Below are positions 12,054 to 23,408 of a stretch of DNA of 64,000 bases, one piece after another (position 1 is the first letter of the stretch; each line of letters opens with the position of its first letter). Made by a program: the position numbers and the translations under genes. The notes beneath the pieces are model-generated. The model had not been told where the DNA came from and ran no database searches. It worked only from the letters and a program-made list of their open reading frames with translations. The DNA is from Voacanga thouarsii (Eukaryota > Streptophyta > Magnoliopsida > Gentianales > Apocynaceae), in NCBI GenBank assembly GCA_026120185.1, contig JANUWF010001659.1:5208001-5272000 (forward strand), in the 5' to 3' direction.

Positions 12054-12614
12054 GAAGAGGTTGCTTGAAGGTATGCTTTCTGTGCAAGGTCACTCTATTT
12101 CTGTTTTAATAGACCCTAGATCGACTAATTTACATGTGAACAATAAGTGTGAATGCCATTTGGGTTTGGACGACATAGAGTTGCCTTCTACCATGTTGGT
12201 GAGTACACCTTTGGGGAGGTAGAGGGAAATGAGTAAGTTAGTTTAAGGGTGTGATATTGTGGTTGGAAAAGAGATTTTGAAGGCGGATCACATAATCCTA
12301 CCCATTGATGACTATGATCTGATTCTGGCTATGGATTAGTTAGCGAGGCATAGAGCAAGAGTGGATTGCAAGGCTAAGACATTGTAGTTTGCTAGACTCG
12401 GATGCGATGTATTAGAGTTTAGCGAGAGGAAGGCAAGGAAGTTGAAATTTTTGATAGCTGGAGCAAAGGCGCAACAAAAGCTAAAGAAGGGTTGTGTAGG
12501 TTATCTAACTTATCAAATCAATAAGCCCAATGATCGGTGTCCTTTAGAAAGCACCGAGGTGGTGATGGACATCACAGAAGTACTTCTAGCTGAACTTACT
12601 TCTCTTCTACCTTC
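12054..12614 (+). pseudogene. gypsy-1 protease and linker remnant
   Basis: Aligns with gypsy-2 33180-33795. The protease active-site region reads VLIDPRSTN, so the DSG triad is lost, and stops break the frame before the conserved flap region near 12300-12350 (DYDLILAMD, followed by a stop). The open piece from 12442 carries the linker [17 protein letters not shown], also found in gypsy-2. It is cut at 12614 by the insertion of copia-2 and resumes at 21699. Confidence 0.75.
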
Positions 12615-14289
12615 TGTAGGATTTCTATCATGCATAATCAGATTAAGCGTAGCGGAAAACAACAAGAAATCCAAGCCATGGATCACGGGTTTGCAATAGA
12701 AACGGGAAAAAGAGAAGATTGCGTCTATTACCTCGTGAAGTCGGAATTCAAAAATTTCAAAAACAAGAACGCAGGCGCGATCCAGATTATCCAAAACCGT
12801 TCACTGCAGCTCAACTGAAGTCCAAGAAAGAACTCCCTCTAATGATAATCCACACAAGATTGAATGCTCACAATCTCACAATTCTATGCTAGTAGAATTC
12901 GGGAGGCTGGGGTTTTGATCAAGAAGAGAGACGGCTAGGGTTTGATCAAGAGAGAGGAAGAGAAACGGTTTCTCTGTTATTGCGTGAATAGTCTATCTCA
13001 AAACCCTAAGGAAACCGTTTCCCTATATTTATAGATTTATAATTACCATAAATTGCAACTTAGTCCTTCAACGTCCAATTGTCAACAAATTGGTCCTTGA
13101 AGTTTACTTAATTACAATTAGGTCCCATGAATTATAACAAACTTATAATTCACCTATAAATATATTCACTTCTCTTAATTAACCCCACAATATTATCAAA
13201 TAATATATTTGAGCATTCAAACCTTTATTGTGTGTGACCCATTAGGTTTCCTGGTCTTATTGGTAGCATAATATGAATTAATTCTAACAATATTAGAATT
13301 AATAATCCTTAATAAAATAAAGGATTAAATTTATTAATTCTCTAATTAATAAATTCATATTTAGCATATCAAGAGCGACATCTAGCAATGACTCTTGACC
13401 ACCCAAAAGTCCAGAAAGTCAAGTGGCTTGACATGAACCTTTAATAGCAAATTATCAGTGCAATAAATTCCTTTCAACATACAATATCTCATTCGGTCTA
13501 GAGCATGGAATTAGTGCCAACTCCCTCCAGAATATTATTAATTCTGGCCCGAATATTTTAGTACTTGTTCAAGAAATCCATTACTCGATATGTATATCAA
13601 TTGGAACCATTTCCATCACATAGTCGCCTTGGCCAAGGACTTCATGAGTAATGATTTCTACAAGTGGCCTTGAGATATACTCTCCTACTATTAGGAGTGG
13701 TGAATCCTTTATTGACCCTCTCAACTACTTTCGTTTACTTTACGTTGTACCCAATATCCATCCCATAGGCGGTCTTAGATAAGACTCCAAAGATTAGAAT
13801 CAAAGTACAACGCTCGATAAACAAAGTACGTTGGAGATCTCAAGTCTAAGGATACTTGCACACTTGCTATAATGAGATCCTATCACTGGCACTAAATAGT
13901 TATCCAAGTAATTATCTCGTAGCTAGGTCATCCAATGAACTTGTTTCAAAACAAACATCCACACGTTAATTCTGAGTATCCCAATACCCACGGATATGAG
14001 AACCACCGCTTGATCTAATCAAGAGACTTGGCGTATTAATAATGTCCCATCTTAATAATACTATGACTGGGGATTATTTAAGTACAAACACTGCATAGTG
14101 TAGTAGGAATCTCACATCATGATCTCTATCATGATTTCCTTAACACTGTGTTATACTAGGGACTTTATCTAACGGTTTGTACACATATTTAGATTTAATA
14201 ATCAAACTGAATGATAAAGAATGCCTCTTATTAATTTAATATGCAATATACATGGTACAAGTGATTGCCTCTAGGGCACAACACTAACA
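12615..14289 (-). repeat. 3' LTR of copia-2
   Basis: On the reverse strand it runs TGTTAGTGTTGTGCC (14289) to CATGATAGAAATCCTACA (12615), 1675 bp. It lacks a segment of about 17 bp present in the partner LTR near 21419-21436 (right copy ATATAAAATGTGCCAGT). Most differences from the 5' LTR are scattered substitutions, concentrated by eye in the first 200 bases at the U5 end. A TATA-like box is at 13023-13034. Confidence 0.92.
13022..13035 (-). promoter_or_regulatory. putative TATA box in copia-2 3' LTR
   Basis: Reverse strand CTATAAATATAGGG, a good plant TATA box (TATAAATA) in the middle-to-late part of the LTR, where the U3/R border would be expected. The same sequence is in the 5' LTR at 20412-20425, where it would drive the element. 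Assigned from sequence and position only. Confidence 0.5.
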
Positions 14290-14305
14290 AACTCCCACTT
14301 GCACT
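14290..14305 (-). other. copia-2 polypurine tract
   Basis: Reverse strand AGTGCAAGTGGGAGTT directly before the LTR start TGTTAGTG. It is near-identical to the tract of copia-3 (24935-24950), which fits the plus-strand primer role. Confidence 0.8.
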
Positions 14306-14720
14306 AGAGCCAATCATTCATGTATCGAATACCAAATCACTCAACATATTTATCATGTTTCTTCTGGGAAAGCGCTTTAGTGAGTGGATCAGCTATGTTC
14401 TGATCCGTGGGAATTCTCTCTATCTTTACATCTCCTCTATCTATGATTTCTCTAATCAGATGATAGCGTCTAAGTACATGCTTGGATCGTTGATGAGATC
14501 GTGGTTCCTTTGCCTGTGCAATGGCTCCATTGTTGTCACAATACAAAGGTATCGAATCAACAATGCTGGGCACCACTCCAAGTTCAGCGATGAACTTCTT
14601 GATCCATACCGCTTCTTTAGCCGCTTCGTAAGCCGCTATGTACTCGCTTCTATAGTCGAATCGGCAGTAGTCTCTTGTTTGGAGCTCTTCCAACTAATCG
14701 CCCCACCACCTAATGTAAAT
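14306..14720 (-). pseudogene. copia-2 RNase H domain
   Basis: Open from 14693 to 14337 on the reverse strand. Visible motifs are SEYIAAYEAAKEAVWI (conserved Glu), YCDNNGAIA (conserved Asp) and DQNIADPLTK near the C-terminus, the standard end of a copia polyprotein, about 50 bp before the polypurine tract. The junction with RT at 14694-14720 is out of frame, so RT and RNase H are no longer fused. Confidence 0.82.
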
Positions 14721-16196
14721 ACGTAGCCGATTGTGATTTGAAGTCGTCCTTATCTGACCGAAAGCCGGCATCGTATACCCTCTTACTTGTAAATCACCAT
14801 CTCCATATATCAAGAATGCATCCTTAGTCATTCGTAAGTACTTAAGGACATTCTTTATAGCCGCCCAGTGACCCTCTCCAGGATCAGATTGGTATCTACT
14901 CGTTAAACTAAGAGCACACGATACATCGGGCCTAGTACATATCATAGCATACATAATAGACCCAATTGCCGAAGCATATGGAATTCTACTCATGTGATCC
15001 CTTTCAATTTGTATCTTTGGAGACATTGACTTTGAAAGGCTTACACCATGTGTCATAGGTAAGAATCCTCTTTTGGATTGATCCATGCTGAACCTTTTCA
15101 GCACTTTGTCTATGTATGTAGACTGTGAAAGACCTAGCAACCTTCTAGATCTATCTCTACAGATCTTTATTCCCAGAATATAGGTTGCTTCTCCAAGGTC
15201 TTTCATGGAGAACATCTTGGACAACCAAATCTTCACTGATTGAAGAGTGGAAACATCATTTCCTATAAGCAATATGTCATCTACATAAAGCAATAGGAAA
15301 ATAACTTTACTCCCACTAGCCTTTTTGTACACATAAGGTTCATCCATGTTTTGAATGAAGCCAAATTCTTTAATTGTCTCATCAAAATGGATATTCCAAC
15401 TCCTAGATGCTTGCTTAAGTCCATAAATGGACCTTTGCAACTTGCACACCTTTGTGCCATCTTTGGATATGAAACCTTCAGGCTGTGTCATATACACTTC
15501 CTCAATCAGGTTTCTATTAAGGAAAGTTGTTTTCACATCCATTTTCAAGACCTCATAATCATAATGAGCGGCAATGGCTAGGAGTATTCTTATGGATTTC
15601 AACATCGCAACTGGTGAAAAAGTTTCCTCATAGTCAATACCTTGTCGTTGACGATAACCTTTTGCTACCAAGCGAGCCTTATAGGTAACCACATTACCAT
15701 CCATGTCAGTTTTCTTTTTGAAAACCCATTTACACCCTATAGGCTTGATTCCTTCAGGTGGATCAACCAAAGTCCATACTTGGTTGTCATACATGGAATC
15801 CATCTCTCGACTTCATAGCTTCGAGCCATTTGTCGTATTCTCGAACTATTCGTAACATCCTTGTAAGTAGTAAGCTCATCGTCATCTATGAGCAATACGT
15901 CATTATGGTCACTTATGAGAAATCCATATCTCTCGAGTGCCACTCGTATCCTACTTGACCTACGAAGCTCTTGTGTGTTAGAAGGTTCATCTATTTGAAT
16001 AGATACAGAGTTCGTAAGGTTGATCAATATTTGTTTGCTCTTCTTGAACTTCACTAAGTTCAAGCTTGCTCCCACTATCTTCTTTGAACATGTGCTCCTT
16101 CTCTAAGAAGACAACATGTTTTGAAATAAAAACTTTATTTTCGTAAGGAAGATAGAAGTAATATCCAAACGATTCTTTTGGATATCCAACAAACAA
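14694..16196 (-). pseudogene. copia-2 reverse transcriptase with N-terminal linker
   Basis: The main open frame (15803-14694, 369 codons) covers nearly all of RT: GCKWVFKKK at about residues 23-31, KMDVKTTFLN near 87-96, QRSIYGLKQASRSWN near 123-137 and the catalytic YVDDILLIGND from residue 173. The upstream integrase-RT linker is in other frames (16075-15737 and 16196-15987, the latter with FVGYPKESFGYYFY), so frameshifts lie near 15780 and 16030. The RT domain itself looks chemically intact. Confidence 0.88.
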
Positions 16197-16345
16197 ACAT
16201 TTGTCGACTTACTTTCAAGTTTGTCTCGACATTACCTTTTTAACAAAAACAGGGCAACATTAAATCCTTAAATGAGATAACTTTGGTCTCTTACCAAAGA
16301 ATAACTCATAAGGAGTGGTATCAACCGTTTTTGATGGAACTCTGT

Positions 16346-17300
16346 TTAAAATGTAAACAAGCAGCCTCCAAGTGCGTACCCCCAAAACGATTTTGGTAGG
16401 TCTGCAAAAGCCATCATGGTCCTTACCATGTCTAGAAGGGTTCGATTCATTCTCTCAGATACACCGTTATGTTGAGGTGTATATGGTGGAGTCCATTGAG
16501 ATAATATTCCGTTATCTCTTAGATACCTTAGAAACTCTTGACTTAAGAATTCACCTCCTCGATCGGATCTAAGAGCTTTAATACTTTTTCCAAGTTGTTT
16601 CTTTACTTGATTCTTGAAGTCTTTGAAACGGTCAAAGGCTTCAGATTTGTATTTCATCAAATACAAATACCCATATCGAGAATAATCATCAATAAAGGTA
16701 ATGAAGTATTGATAACCTCCTCTTGCCTGTATTGACATTGGGCCACATACATCTGAATGTACGAGTTCTAATAACTCTTTTGCCCTTTCTCCTTTTCTTG
16801 AAAAAGAAGTTTTAGCCATTTTTCCAAGTAAACAAGATTCGCATGTGTCATATGATTCGTAGTCAAATGACCCTAAGTCACCAAATTTGTATAACTTAAA
16901 CACACGTTTTTCATTTACATGGCCTAAACGACAATGCCATAAGTAAGATGAGATTAAGTTATTCTTTTTATGTTTCTTTTTACTTATATTGAGAATTGGA
17001 TTATACATGTCTAGAACATATAAACCATTGATCAAAGTCGCAGAACCATAATGAATATCATTTAATGAGAAAGAACAACATTTATTCTTAAAAACTTAAA
17101 TGAAATCTGAATAAGTCTAAACAAGCAACTGAGATAATATATTTCAACAAAACTAGTACAAAATAACAGTTTTGTAGTTCTAAAACTAATCCATAAGGTA
17201 GATTGAGATGATAAGTCCCCACAGCTAGAGCAGCAACTTTTGCTCCATTTGCAGCTCGTAGGTCCACGTCACCTTTCTCTAACCTTCTACTGTCCTTTAG
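16346..17300 (-). pseudogene. copia-2 integrase
   Basis: The open frame from 17035 to 16346 carries the HHCC zinc set (H34, H39, C65, C68) and the catalytic triad D95, D158 and E194 (HSDVCG, SDRGGEF, VSERMN). The last two are separated by 35 residues, as in the D,D35E family. The C-terminal part is out of frame after about 16360. The segment 17036-17300 is the protease-integrase linker with stops and frameshifts. Integrase joins the cDNA to target DNA; only the catalytic core survives here. Confidence 0.87.
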
Positions 17301-18242
17301 TCCCTACAAATTATTGCATAAATGAGATCCACAACCGGTATCCAATACCCATATCTCATTATTAAAGGCAGTATTAATCTCAATCATAAATATACCAGGA
17401 TTAGAAGTAGAAGTGCTTGCAAGCTTCTCCTTCTCCTTCCTTTCCTTCACAGTCTCCAAGTAGGCCTTGCAGTTACACCTCCAATGGCCCATTTTGCCAC
17501 AATGATGACATGGGCCTTTAGGGGCAGCCTCCTTCTTCTTGACACCTAATTTGGGCTTAGTAGGAGTGTTCTTCTTCTTCTTCTTCTTAGAAACCTTTTT
17601 CTTAGAAGATGAAGAACCTACTAACAAGATTGCCTTATCATCCTTTTTCATAGAGGACTCATTAGTCTTAAGCAGATTGATTAGCTCAGGTATTGTGGTC
17701 TCAACATTATTCATGTGGTAGTTGATCACAAACTGCGAAAAACTACTTGGTAATGATTGTAGAATTAAGTCAATACTTAAGTCATGATCCATTACGAACC
17801 CAAGAGACCCAAGTTTTTCAATGTAGCCCAACATCTGCAGCCCATGAGTGGCCACTGAAGCACCCTCAACCATCTTAGTACGGAACAGTTGTTTAGAGAT
17901 CTCATATCTCTCTCGTTCTAGCTTGTTTATCAAACAGCTCTCTAAGATGGAGGATCATTGATTGAGCATCCATATGCTCATGTCGTTTTTGTAGCTCAGG
18001 AGACATTGACGCCAAAGCATGATACAAGATGTCGTGTCGCTATCTTCTTTGTGCTTCTTGTGGATAGCATGCTCTTCAGCAGCAGCATCTTGAGCTGGAG
18101 GTGGCAGAATAGGAGCTTCTAGCACGTAGAGCAACTTTTCCGACTTGAGAACGATTCTCAAGTTTCTATACCAGTCCAAATAGTTTAATTCAGTGAGCTT
18201 GTTTGTTTCCAAGATGCTACGCAAGTTTAGGTTTGTTGACAT
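17301..18242 (-). pseudogene. copia-2 gag and protease start
   Basis: Starts at the ATG at 18242 (MSTNLNLRSILETNKLTE), with LDWYRNLRIVLKSEK typical of this copia gag. The first piece ends at 17955 after a frame change. The second (17933-17304) runs through the capsid, a lysine run (KKKVSKKKKKKN), an intact zinc knuckle CHHCGKMGHWRCNC at residues about 141-154, and the protease active site WVLDTGCGSHLC with an intact DTG. A stop then follows NNL. Gag and protease were one polyprotein with pol. Confidence 0.88.
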
Positions 18243-19990
18243 GATGCAAATGACCTAGATGTAAAGATAGAATTATTAGAACATGTATATGCAAATGCAA
18301 TGCAATTAATTAGGTCTTTAATTAAGCGCATAATTATTCCACTATTTTACTCAAACCAATAGCCCTCACTATTGACTCGGAAAGCCCGTTGGAAACTTTC
18401 TTAGTGGATCAAGATTCAAATTCCTTAAGAATAACCTTGGGTTAGCCCAACAAGCCACTCTTAAGTTCAAGTGGTAGGTATCCAATACCAATTACATCAA
18501 AAAGTAACTACTGAATCATTGGGTGATTAACATCTTTTAATCATTAAAGTATCAAATACTAGCCCAACTTTGCCTCTAATTTTCTTTATGCTTGGGTTAG
18601 CCCAACCGGGATAAAGAAATTAGTTAAATCCAACCCATTAACATGAATTTAAATTCTATAGCTTGAACAGACTTAATGTCAAGTAGGCTTGGGTTTGCCC
18701 AACAACCTGGTCTCGAAAAAGAGCTCTCGTTCTCACTATATTAATGGAAGGCATTAGATTTAATATTATTTGAGGGATTTATTCCTTTTAGTGGTCTCAT
18801 TGTTAGGCATGCATACAATTTATCAATAAACATCATAAATTGATAAACATGGTAATAAACAATTACGTGGCATGGTTGTGGATTTTCTAAATTAATTTCC
18901 TCGAGCCACCAAGGGAATTAATATGGTCAACCCTATGTGTTCATGCATGATACAGGTAGAGGGTCTTACCATCTTGCCTTATTTTGTACGCCATTTTCAA
19001 AATCTTGAAAATAAAATTCTACTTCAATCTAACCTATATAATGTAATTACATAATTTCCTAAAAGGAGAAACCTCGAGTTACATTCGAGGAGAGTTAGAT
19101 GAGAAGAGAATTACATCAGAATTTGAGAGAAGGCAGGGACACGCAGGCCCTATTTCATTAAAACAAAGCGGTAAAAAAAAAAATGCATGAACAGATATAA
19201 TTTGTTTTAGTCCATAACCATCCACCATGCCATTAACTATGCTTAAACAAAATAAATATATACTTTTATTATTCCAAAATCAATATTTTGGGAAAATAAG
19301 ACAAATTCTACAATCAACATTTAAGAAAAATACATTAATTTTAAATTTTCAAAATCACTATTTTGAAAAATAAAATTGATTGTCTCAAAACTAATTTTGA
19401 GAAAATGCTTCTGGGTCCCGTCACGCAAAGATAAAATGCGGGGGTCAGGGGGGCAGCGCCCCCGTGGAAAAATTTTTATTTTACCACCTCTCATCAAATG
19501 AGATTTTCCCTTTCAAAATTCTATTCCAGAACCTTTTTTTTTTTTTTTTTAAAAAACCGAAGAGTAACCACCGCGTGCGGCTCGGATTTTCTGGAATTTT
19601 TTTTTTTTGGGTTTAGTTCGGGGCCGTTCCAAGATCAATCAAAACCAGTTTTTGACGTTGACCTTTGTTAATCTTTATTAACAAACCATTGTGATCATTC
19701 TCACAATCAATTTAACAATCCAAATTGTTAAACGCAAGGCTTAATTACAGGATGAACATCAACTGAAGCCAAAACCTGAACACAAATGCAGAACCATTCT
19801 GCAATATTTTCAAAAGCGTAAAACCCACAACGCAGAAACGATTTCTGCAACCGAGATTATTCAAAACAAAACCTAGACGATTACATACAAACCAGCAGAC
19901 ATGATCATACAATTAACATGCTGTAATCATGCAATTTACATGCTTGAACAATTTAAAGCAATAAAACATCCCATTAAAACACAAACCCGT
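18243..19990 (-). other. copia-2 untranslated leader with stem-loops
   Basis: About 1.75 kb between primer site and gag start, AT-rich with no credible gene. Two inverted repeats stand out: a GC stem at 19448-19463 (GGGGGGCAGCGCCCCC) and a perfect 5-bp stem CTCAT-CAA-ATGAG at 19490-19502. The copia-3 leader has counterparts in the same order and spacing (29811-29825 and 29855-29867), so they are probably functional RNA structures of the family. Short repeats of TTGGGTTAGCCCAAC occur at 18428-18700. Confidence 0.6.
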
Positions 19991-20004
19991 TGGCTCTGAT
20001 ACCA
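19991..20004 (-). other. copia-2 primer binding site
   Basis: Reverse strand TGGTATCAGAGCCA, one base from the 5' LTR end. It is a perfect 12-base complement to the 3' end of initiator tRNA-Met in its core and the best-preserved primer site in the window. Confidence 0.9.
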
Positions 20005-20005
20005 C

Positions 20006-21698
20006 TGTAGGATTTCTGTCATGCATAATCAGATTAAGCGCAGTAGAAAACAACAAGAAATCCAAGCCATAGATCACGGGTTTGCAATAGAAACGGGAAA
20101 AGGGGAAGATTGCATCTATTAGCTCGTGAAGCCGGAATTCAAAAATTTCAGAAACAAGAACGCAGGCGCGATCCAGATTATCCAAAACCGTTCACTGCAG
20201 CTCAACTGAAGTCCAAGAAAGAACTCCCTCTAATGATAATCCACACAAGGTTGAATGCTCACAATCTCACAATTCTAAGCTAGTAGAATTCGGGAGGCTA
20301 GGGTTTTGATCAAGAAGAGAGACGGCTAGGGTTTGATCAAGAGAGAGGCAGAGACACGGTTTCTCTGTTATTGCGTGAATAGTCTGTCTCAAAACCCTAA
20401 GGAAACCGTTTCCCTATATTTATAGATTTATAATTACCATAAATTGCAACTTAGTCCTTCAACGTCCAATTGTCAACAAATTGGTCCTTGAAGTTTACTT
20501 AATTACAATTAGGTCCCATGAATTATAACAAACTTATAATTCACCTATAAATATATTCCCTTCTCTTAATTAACCCCACAATATTATCAAATAATATATT
20601 TGAGCATTCAAACCTTTATTGTGTGTGACCCATTAGGTTTCCTGGTCTTATTGGTAGCATAATATGAATTATTTCTAACAATATTAGAATTAATAATCCT
20701 TAATAAAATAAAGGATTAAATTTATTAATTCTCTAATTAATAAATTCATATTTAGCATATCAAGAGCGACATCTAGCAATGACTCTTGACCACCCAAAAG
20801 TCCAGAAAGTCAAGTGGCTTGACATGAACCTTTAATAGCAAATTATCAGTGCAATAAACTCCTTTCAAAATACAATATCTCATTCAGTCTAGAGCATGGA
20901 ATTAGTGCCAACTCCCTCCAGAATATTATTAATGCTGGCCCGAATATTTTAGTACTTGTTCAAGAAATCCATTACTCAATATGTGTATCAATTGGAACCA
21001 TTTCCATCACATAGTCGCCTTGGCCAAGGACTTCATGAGTAATGATTTCTACAAGTGGCCTTGAGATATACTCTCCTACTATTAGGAGTGGTGAATCCTT
21101 TATTGACCCTCTCAACTACTTTCGTTTACTTTACATTGTACCCAATATCCATCCCATAGGCGGTCCTAGATAAAAGAATCCAAAGATTAGAATCAAAGTA
21201 CAACGCTCGATAAACAAAGTATCTTGGAGATCTCAAGTCTAAGGATACTTGCACACTTGCTATAATGAGATTCTATCGCTGGCACTAAATAGTTATCCAA
21301 GTAATTATCTCGTAGCTAGGTCATCCAATGAACTTGTTTCAAAACAAGCATCCACACGTTAATCCTGAGTATCCTAATACCCACGGATATGAGAACCACC
21401 GCTTGATCCAATCAAGAGATATAAAATGTGCCAGTCTTGGCGTATTAATAATGTCCCATCTTATTAATACTATGACTGGGGATTATTTAAGTACAAACAC
21501 TGCATAGTGTAGTAGGAATCTCACATCATGATCTCTATCATGATTTCCTTAACACTGTGTTATACTAGGGACTTTATCTAATGGTTTGTGCACATATTTA
21601 AATATAACAATCAAACTGAAAGATAAAGAATGCCTCTTATTAATTTAATATGCAATATACATGGTACAAGTGATTGCCTCTAGGGCACAACACTAACA
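20006..21698 (-). repeat. 5' LTR of copia-2
   Basis: On the reverse strand it starts TGTTAGTGTTGTGCC (21698) and ends CAGAAATCCTACA (20006), 1693 bp. It is the partner of 12615-14289. The putative TATA box is at 20412-20425. Confidence 0.92.
20412..20425 (-). promoter_or_regulatory. putative TATA box in copia-2 5' LTR
   Basis: Reverse strand CTATAAATATAGGG, identical to 13022-13035. In the 5' LTR this would be the promoter for the genomic RNA. Confidence 0.5.
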
Positions 21699-22532
21699 CA
21701 TTCCCGAGAAGTCGAGTTTACTATCAATCCAGTTCCTGGAGCTGAACCGGTATCGATGACTCCTTATCAGTTGGTGCCCGAGGAATTGAAAAAATTGAAG
21801 GAGCAGCTAGAAGAACTAGTTAAGCAAGGGTACATAAGACCCAGTACATCCCCTTGGGGAGCCCCAGTGTAATTTGTTAAGAAGAAGGATAGGACGCCGA
21901 GGTTGTGCATAGACTATAGAGGGTTGAATAACATCACGAACAAGAACAATTATCCCCTACCCTTGATTGATGAGTTGTTTGATCAGTTGCAAGGCTCTTG
22001 TTACTTTCCAAGTTAGATCTTTGGCAAGGTTATTACCAAGTGCGAATCAAGAAGGAGGATATTCTCAAGACAGCTTTCAACTTTAGATATGGCCAGTACG
22101 AGTGCGTGGAGATGCTGTTCGGAGTAACTAATGCACCCGCCGTTTTCATGTATCTTATGCACAGGATTTTCCAGCCATACCTGGATAAGTTCGTGGTGGT
22201 GTTCATAGATGATATTTTGATCTACTCGAAAATTCTTGAGAAGCATAAGAGCCATCTAAAGTCAGTGCCGGAGAAATTCAGAGAGCATAAACTCTTTGCT
22301 AAGTTTAGCAAATACTAGTTTTGGTTAGATTCAATGGCCTTTCTTGGTCATATGATATCTAAAGATGTAATCAAGGTGGACCCATAAAAGGTCGAGCCTA
22401 TCTTAAATTGGAAGCAACCGGAGAGCGTAACCGAGATCAGGAGTTTCCTTAGATTGGTAGGATATTACTGTTATTTTTTTAAGAACCTATCTACGCTAGC
22501 GACGCCGATGACCTAATTGCTAAGAAAGGACT
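21699..22532 (+). pseudogene. gypsy-1 reverse transcriptase remnant
   Basis: Resumes gypsy-1 after copia-2. Recognisable pieces are [27 protein letters not shown], then after a frame change [17 protein letters not shown] and the catalytic [10 protein letters not shown] in the open stretch 21998-22318 (FIDD replaces YVDD, as in gypsy-2). Stops occur near 21868, 22316 and 22386. The alignment to gypsy-2 ends at LLRKD near 22533, where RNase H and the integrase N-terminus have been deleted. Confidence 0.82.
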
Positions 22533-23290
22533 CTATGAAAAAGTTAGCTAAGACTTATATTCATGAAGGGGTTAGATTGCATGGTGAACTATCGAGTATT
22601 ATATCTAACAGGGATCCCAAATTTACCTCGAGATTTTGGACCAAATTTTAAGAGTTAATGGGAACAACTCTGAAGCTCAGTACTTCTGCTCTTCCACAGG
22701 CAAATGGAAAATCCATAAGAGTCATCCAAATATTGGAGGATATACTTAGGGCTTGCATGTTATATTTTGGGGATAAGTGGTTGGATTGCATACCTTATGC
22801 CGAATTGGCCTACAACAATAGTCATCAGACATCAATTGGAATGCCACCCTACGAAGCGTTTTATGGGAGGAAATGTCAAGTGCTGTTGTCTTGGGGTTGG
22901 ACAAAGGATGGTTAAATCAGCAAGGCTGGGGAAGTGACTATTGAAGAAATGGCCGACAAAGTAAAGATGATAAGGGAGAGACTGAAAACTGCTCAAAGCC
23001 GACAGAAGAGTTATGCCAACAACAGAAGAAGGGAGTTGGAGTTTCAAGTGGGAGATCGGACTTTTCTAAAGATAACGCCAGGCAGAGGAATTCTGCAGCA
23101 TTCTAAAGGAGGGAAGCAGAGTCCTAGATATTTAGGACCTTTTTCCAGTGATTGAAAGGATCGGACCCGTAGCAAATCGATTGGAGCTGCCAAAAGGCTT
23201 AGAAAGAATTCATGATGTGTTCTATGTGTCCCAATTGAAGAAGTACAACGCTGATCAGGAGTATGAATTGAATGAAGAATCGTTGATTCT
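22533..23290 (+). pseudogene. gypsy-1 integrase remnant
   Basis: Begins after the deletion with KKLAKTYIHEGVRLHG, then SNRDPKFTSRFW (catalytic Asp) and, in the open piece 22658-22915, LPQANGKSIRV, where chromovirus integrases usually have a GQxE/GQSER-type catalytic Glu (the Glu is lost here). It continues through YAELAYNNSHQTSI and, from 22934, the C-terminal region to RYLGPF. Several frameshifts. This copy keeps the integrase part that gypsy-2 lacks. Confidence 0.8.
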
Positions 23291-23408
23291 TCAGCTTGAT
23301 TTGAGCTAGGTGAAGAAACCAATTAAAGTTATAGATCATAGTGTCAAGATGTTGAGGAATAAGCAGATACCGATAGTGAAGATTTTATGGGAGCATCACG
23401 GTTCTCAG
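23291..23408 (+). pseudogene. gypsy-1 chromodomain start, truncated
   Basis: Reads KKPIKVIDHSVKMLRNKQIP then VKILWEHHGSQ and is cut exactly at the copia-3 LTR. Gypsy-2 has the same segment completed by ATWETEKWLRRKYP. A chromodomain fused to integrase targets this lineage to heterochromatin; the aromatic W of KILW is visible. The end of this domain, the polypurine tract and the 3' LTR of gypsy-1 are missing. Confidence 0.8.

Larger units (their letters stand above)
12615..21698 (-). mobile_element. copia-2: full-length reverse Ty1/copia with two LTRs
   Basis: Nine kilobases with both LTRs (12615-14289 and 20006-21698), primer site, long leader, gag-pol and polypurine tract, all reading on the reverse strand. 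Flanking 5-bp sequences are CCTTC (12610-12614) and CATTC (21699-21703), a target duplication with one change. It is inserted in gypsy-1 between protease and RT. The LTRs look nearly identical over most of their length, so it is probably one of the younger insertions here, but gag-pol has several frameshifts. Its products resemble, but clearly differ from, those of copia-3. Confidence 0.92.
7800..23408 (+). mobile_element. gypsy-1: chromodomain Ty3/gypsy (Tekay/Del type), interrupted
   Basis: In order: end of the 5' LTR, primer site, extra acidic ORF, gag, protease, RT, integrase, start of chromodomain. It is split by a solo copia LTR (9937-11379) and by copia-2 (12615-21698), and it is cut at 23408 by copia-3 with the 3' LTR lost. 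Compared with gypsy-2 it lacks about 1.07 kb covering the end of RT, RNase H and the integrase zinc region, joined near 22533. Chromodomain elements of this type are typical of plant chromosomes. Confidence 0.88.

Noticed and set aside
19991..20004. tRNA gene suggested by the match to initiator tRNA-Met
   Set aside because: Only the 12-14 bases complementary to the tRNA 3' end are present; these are retrotransposon primer sites and no cloverleaf is visible nearby.
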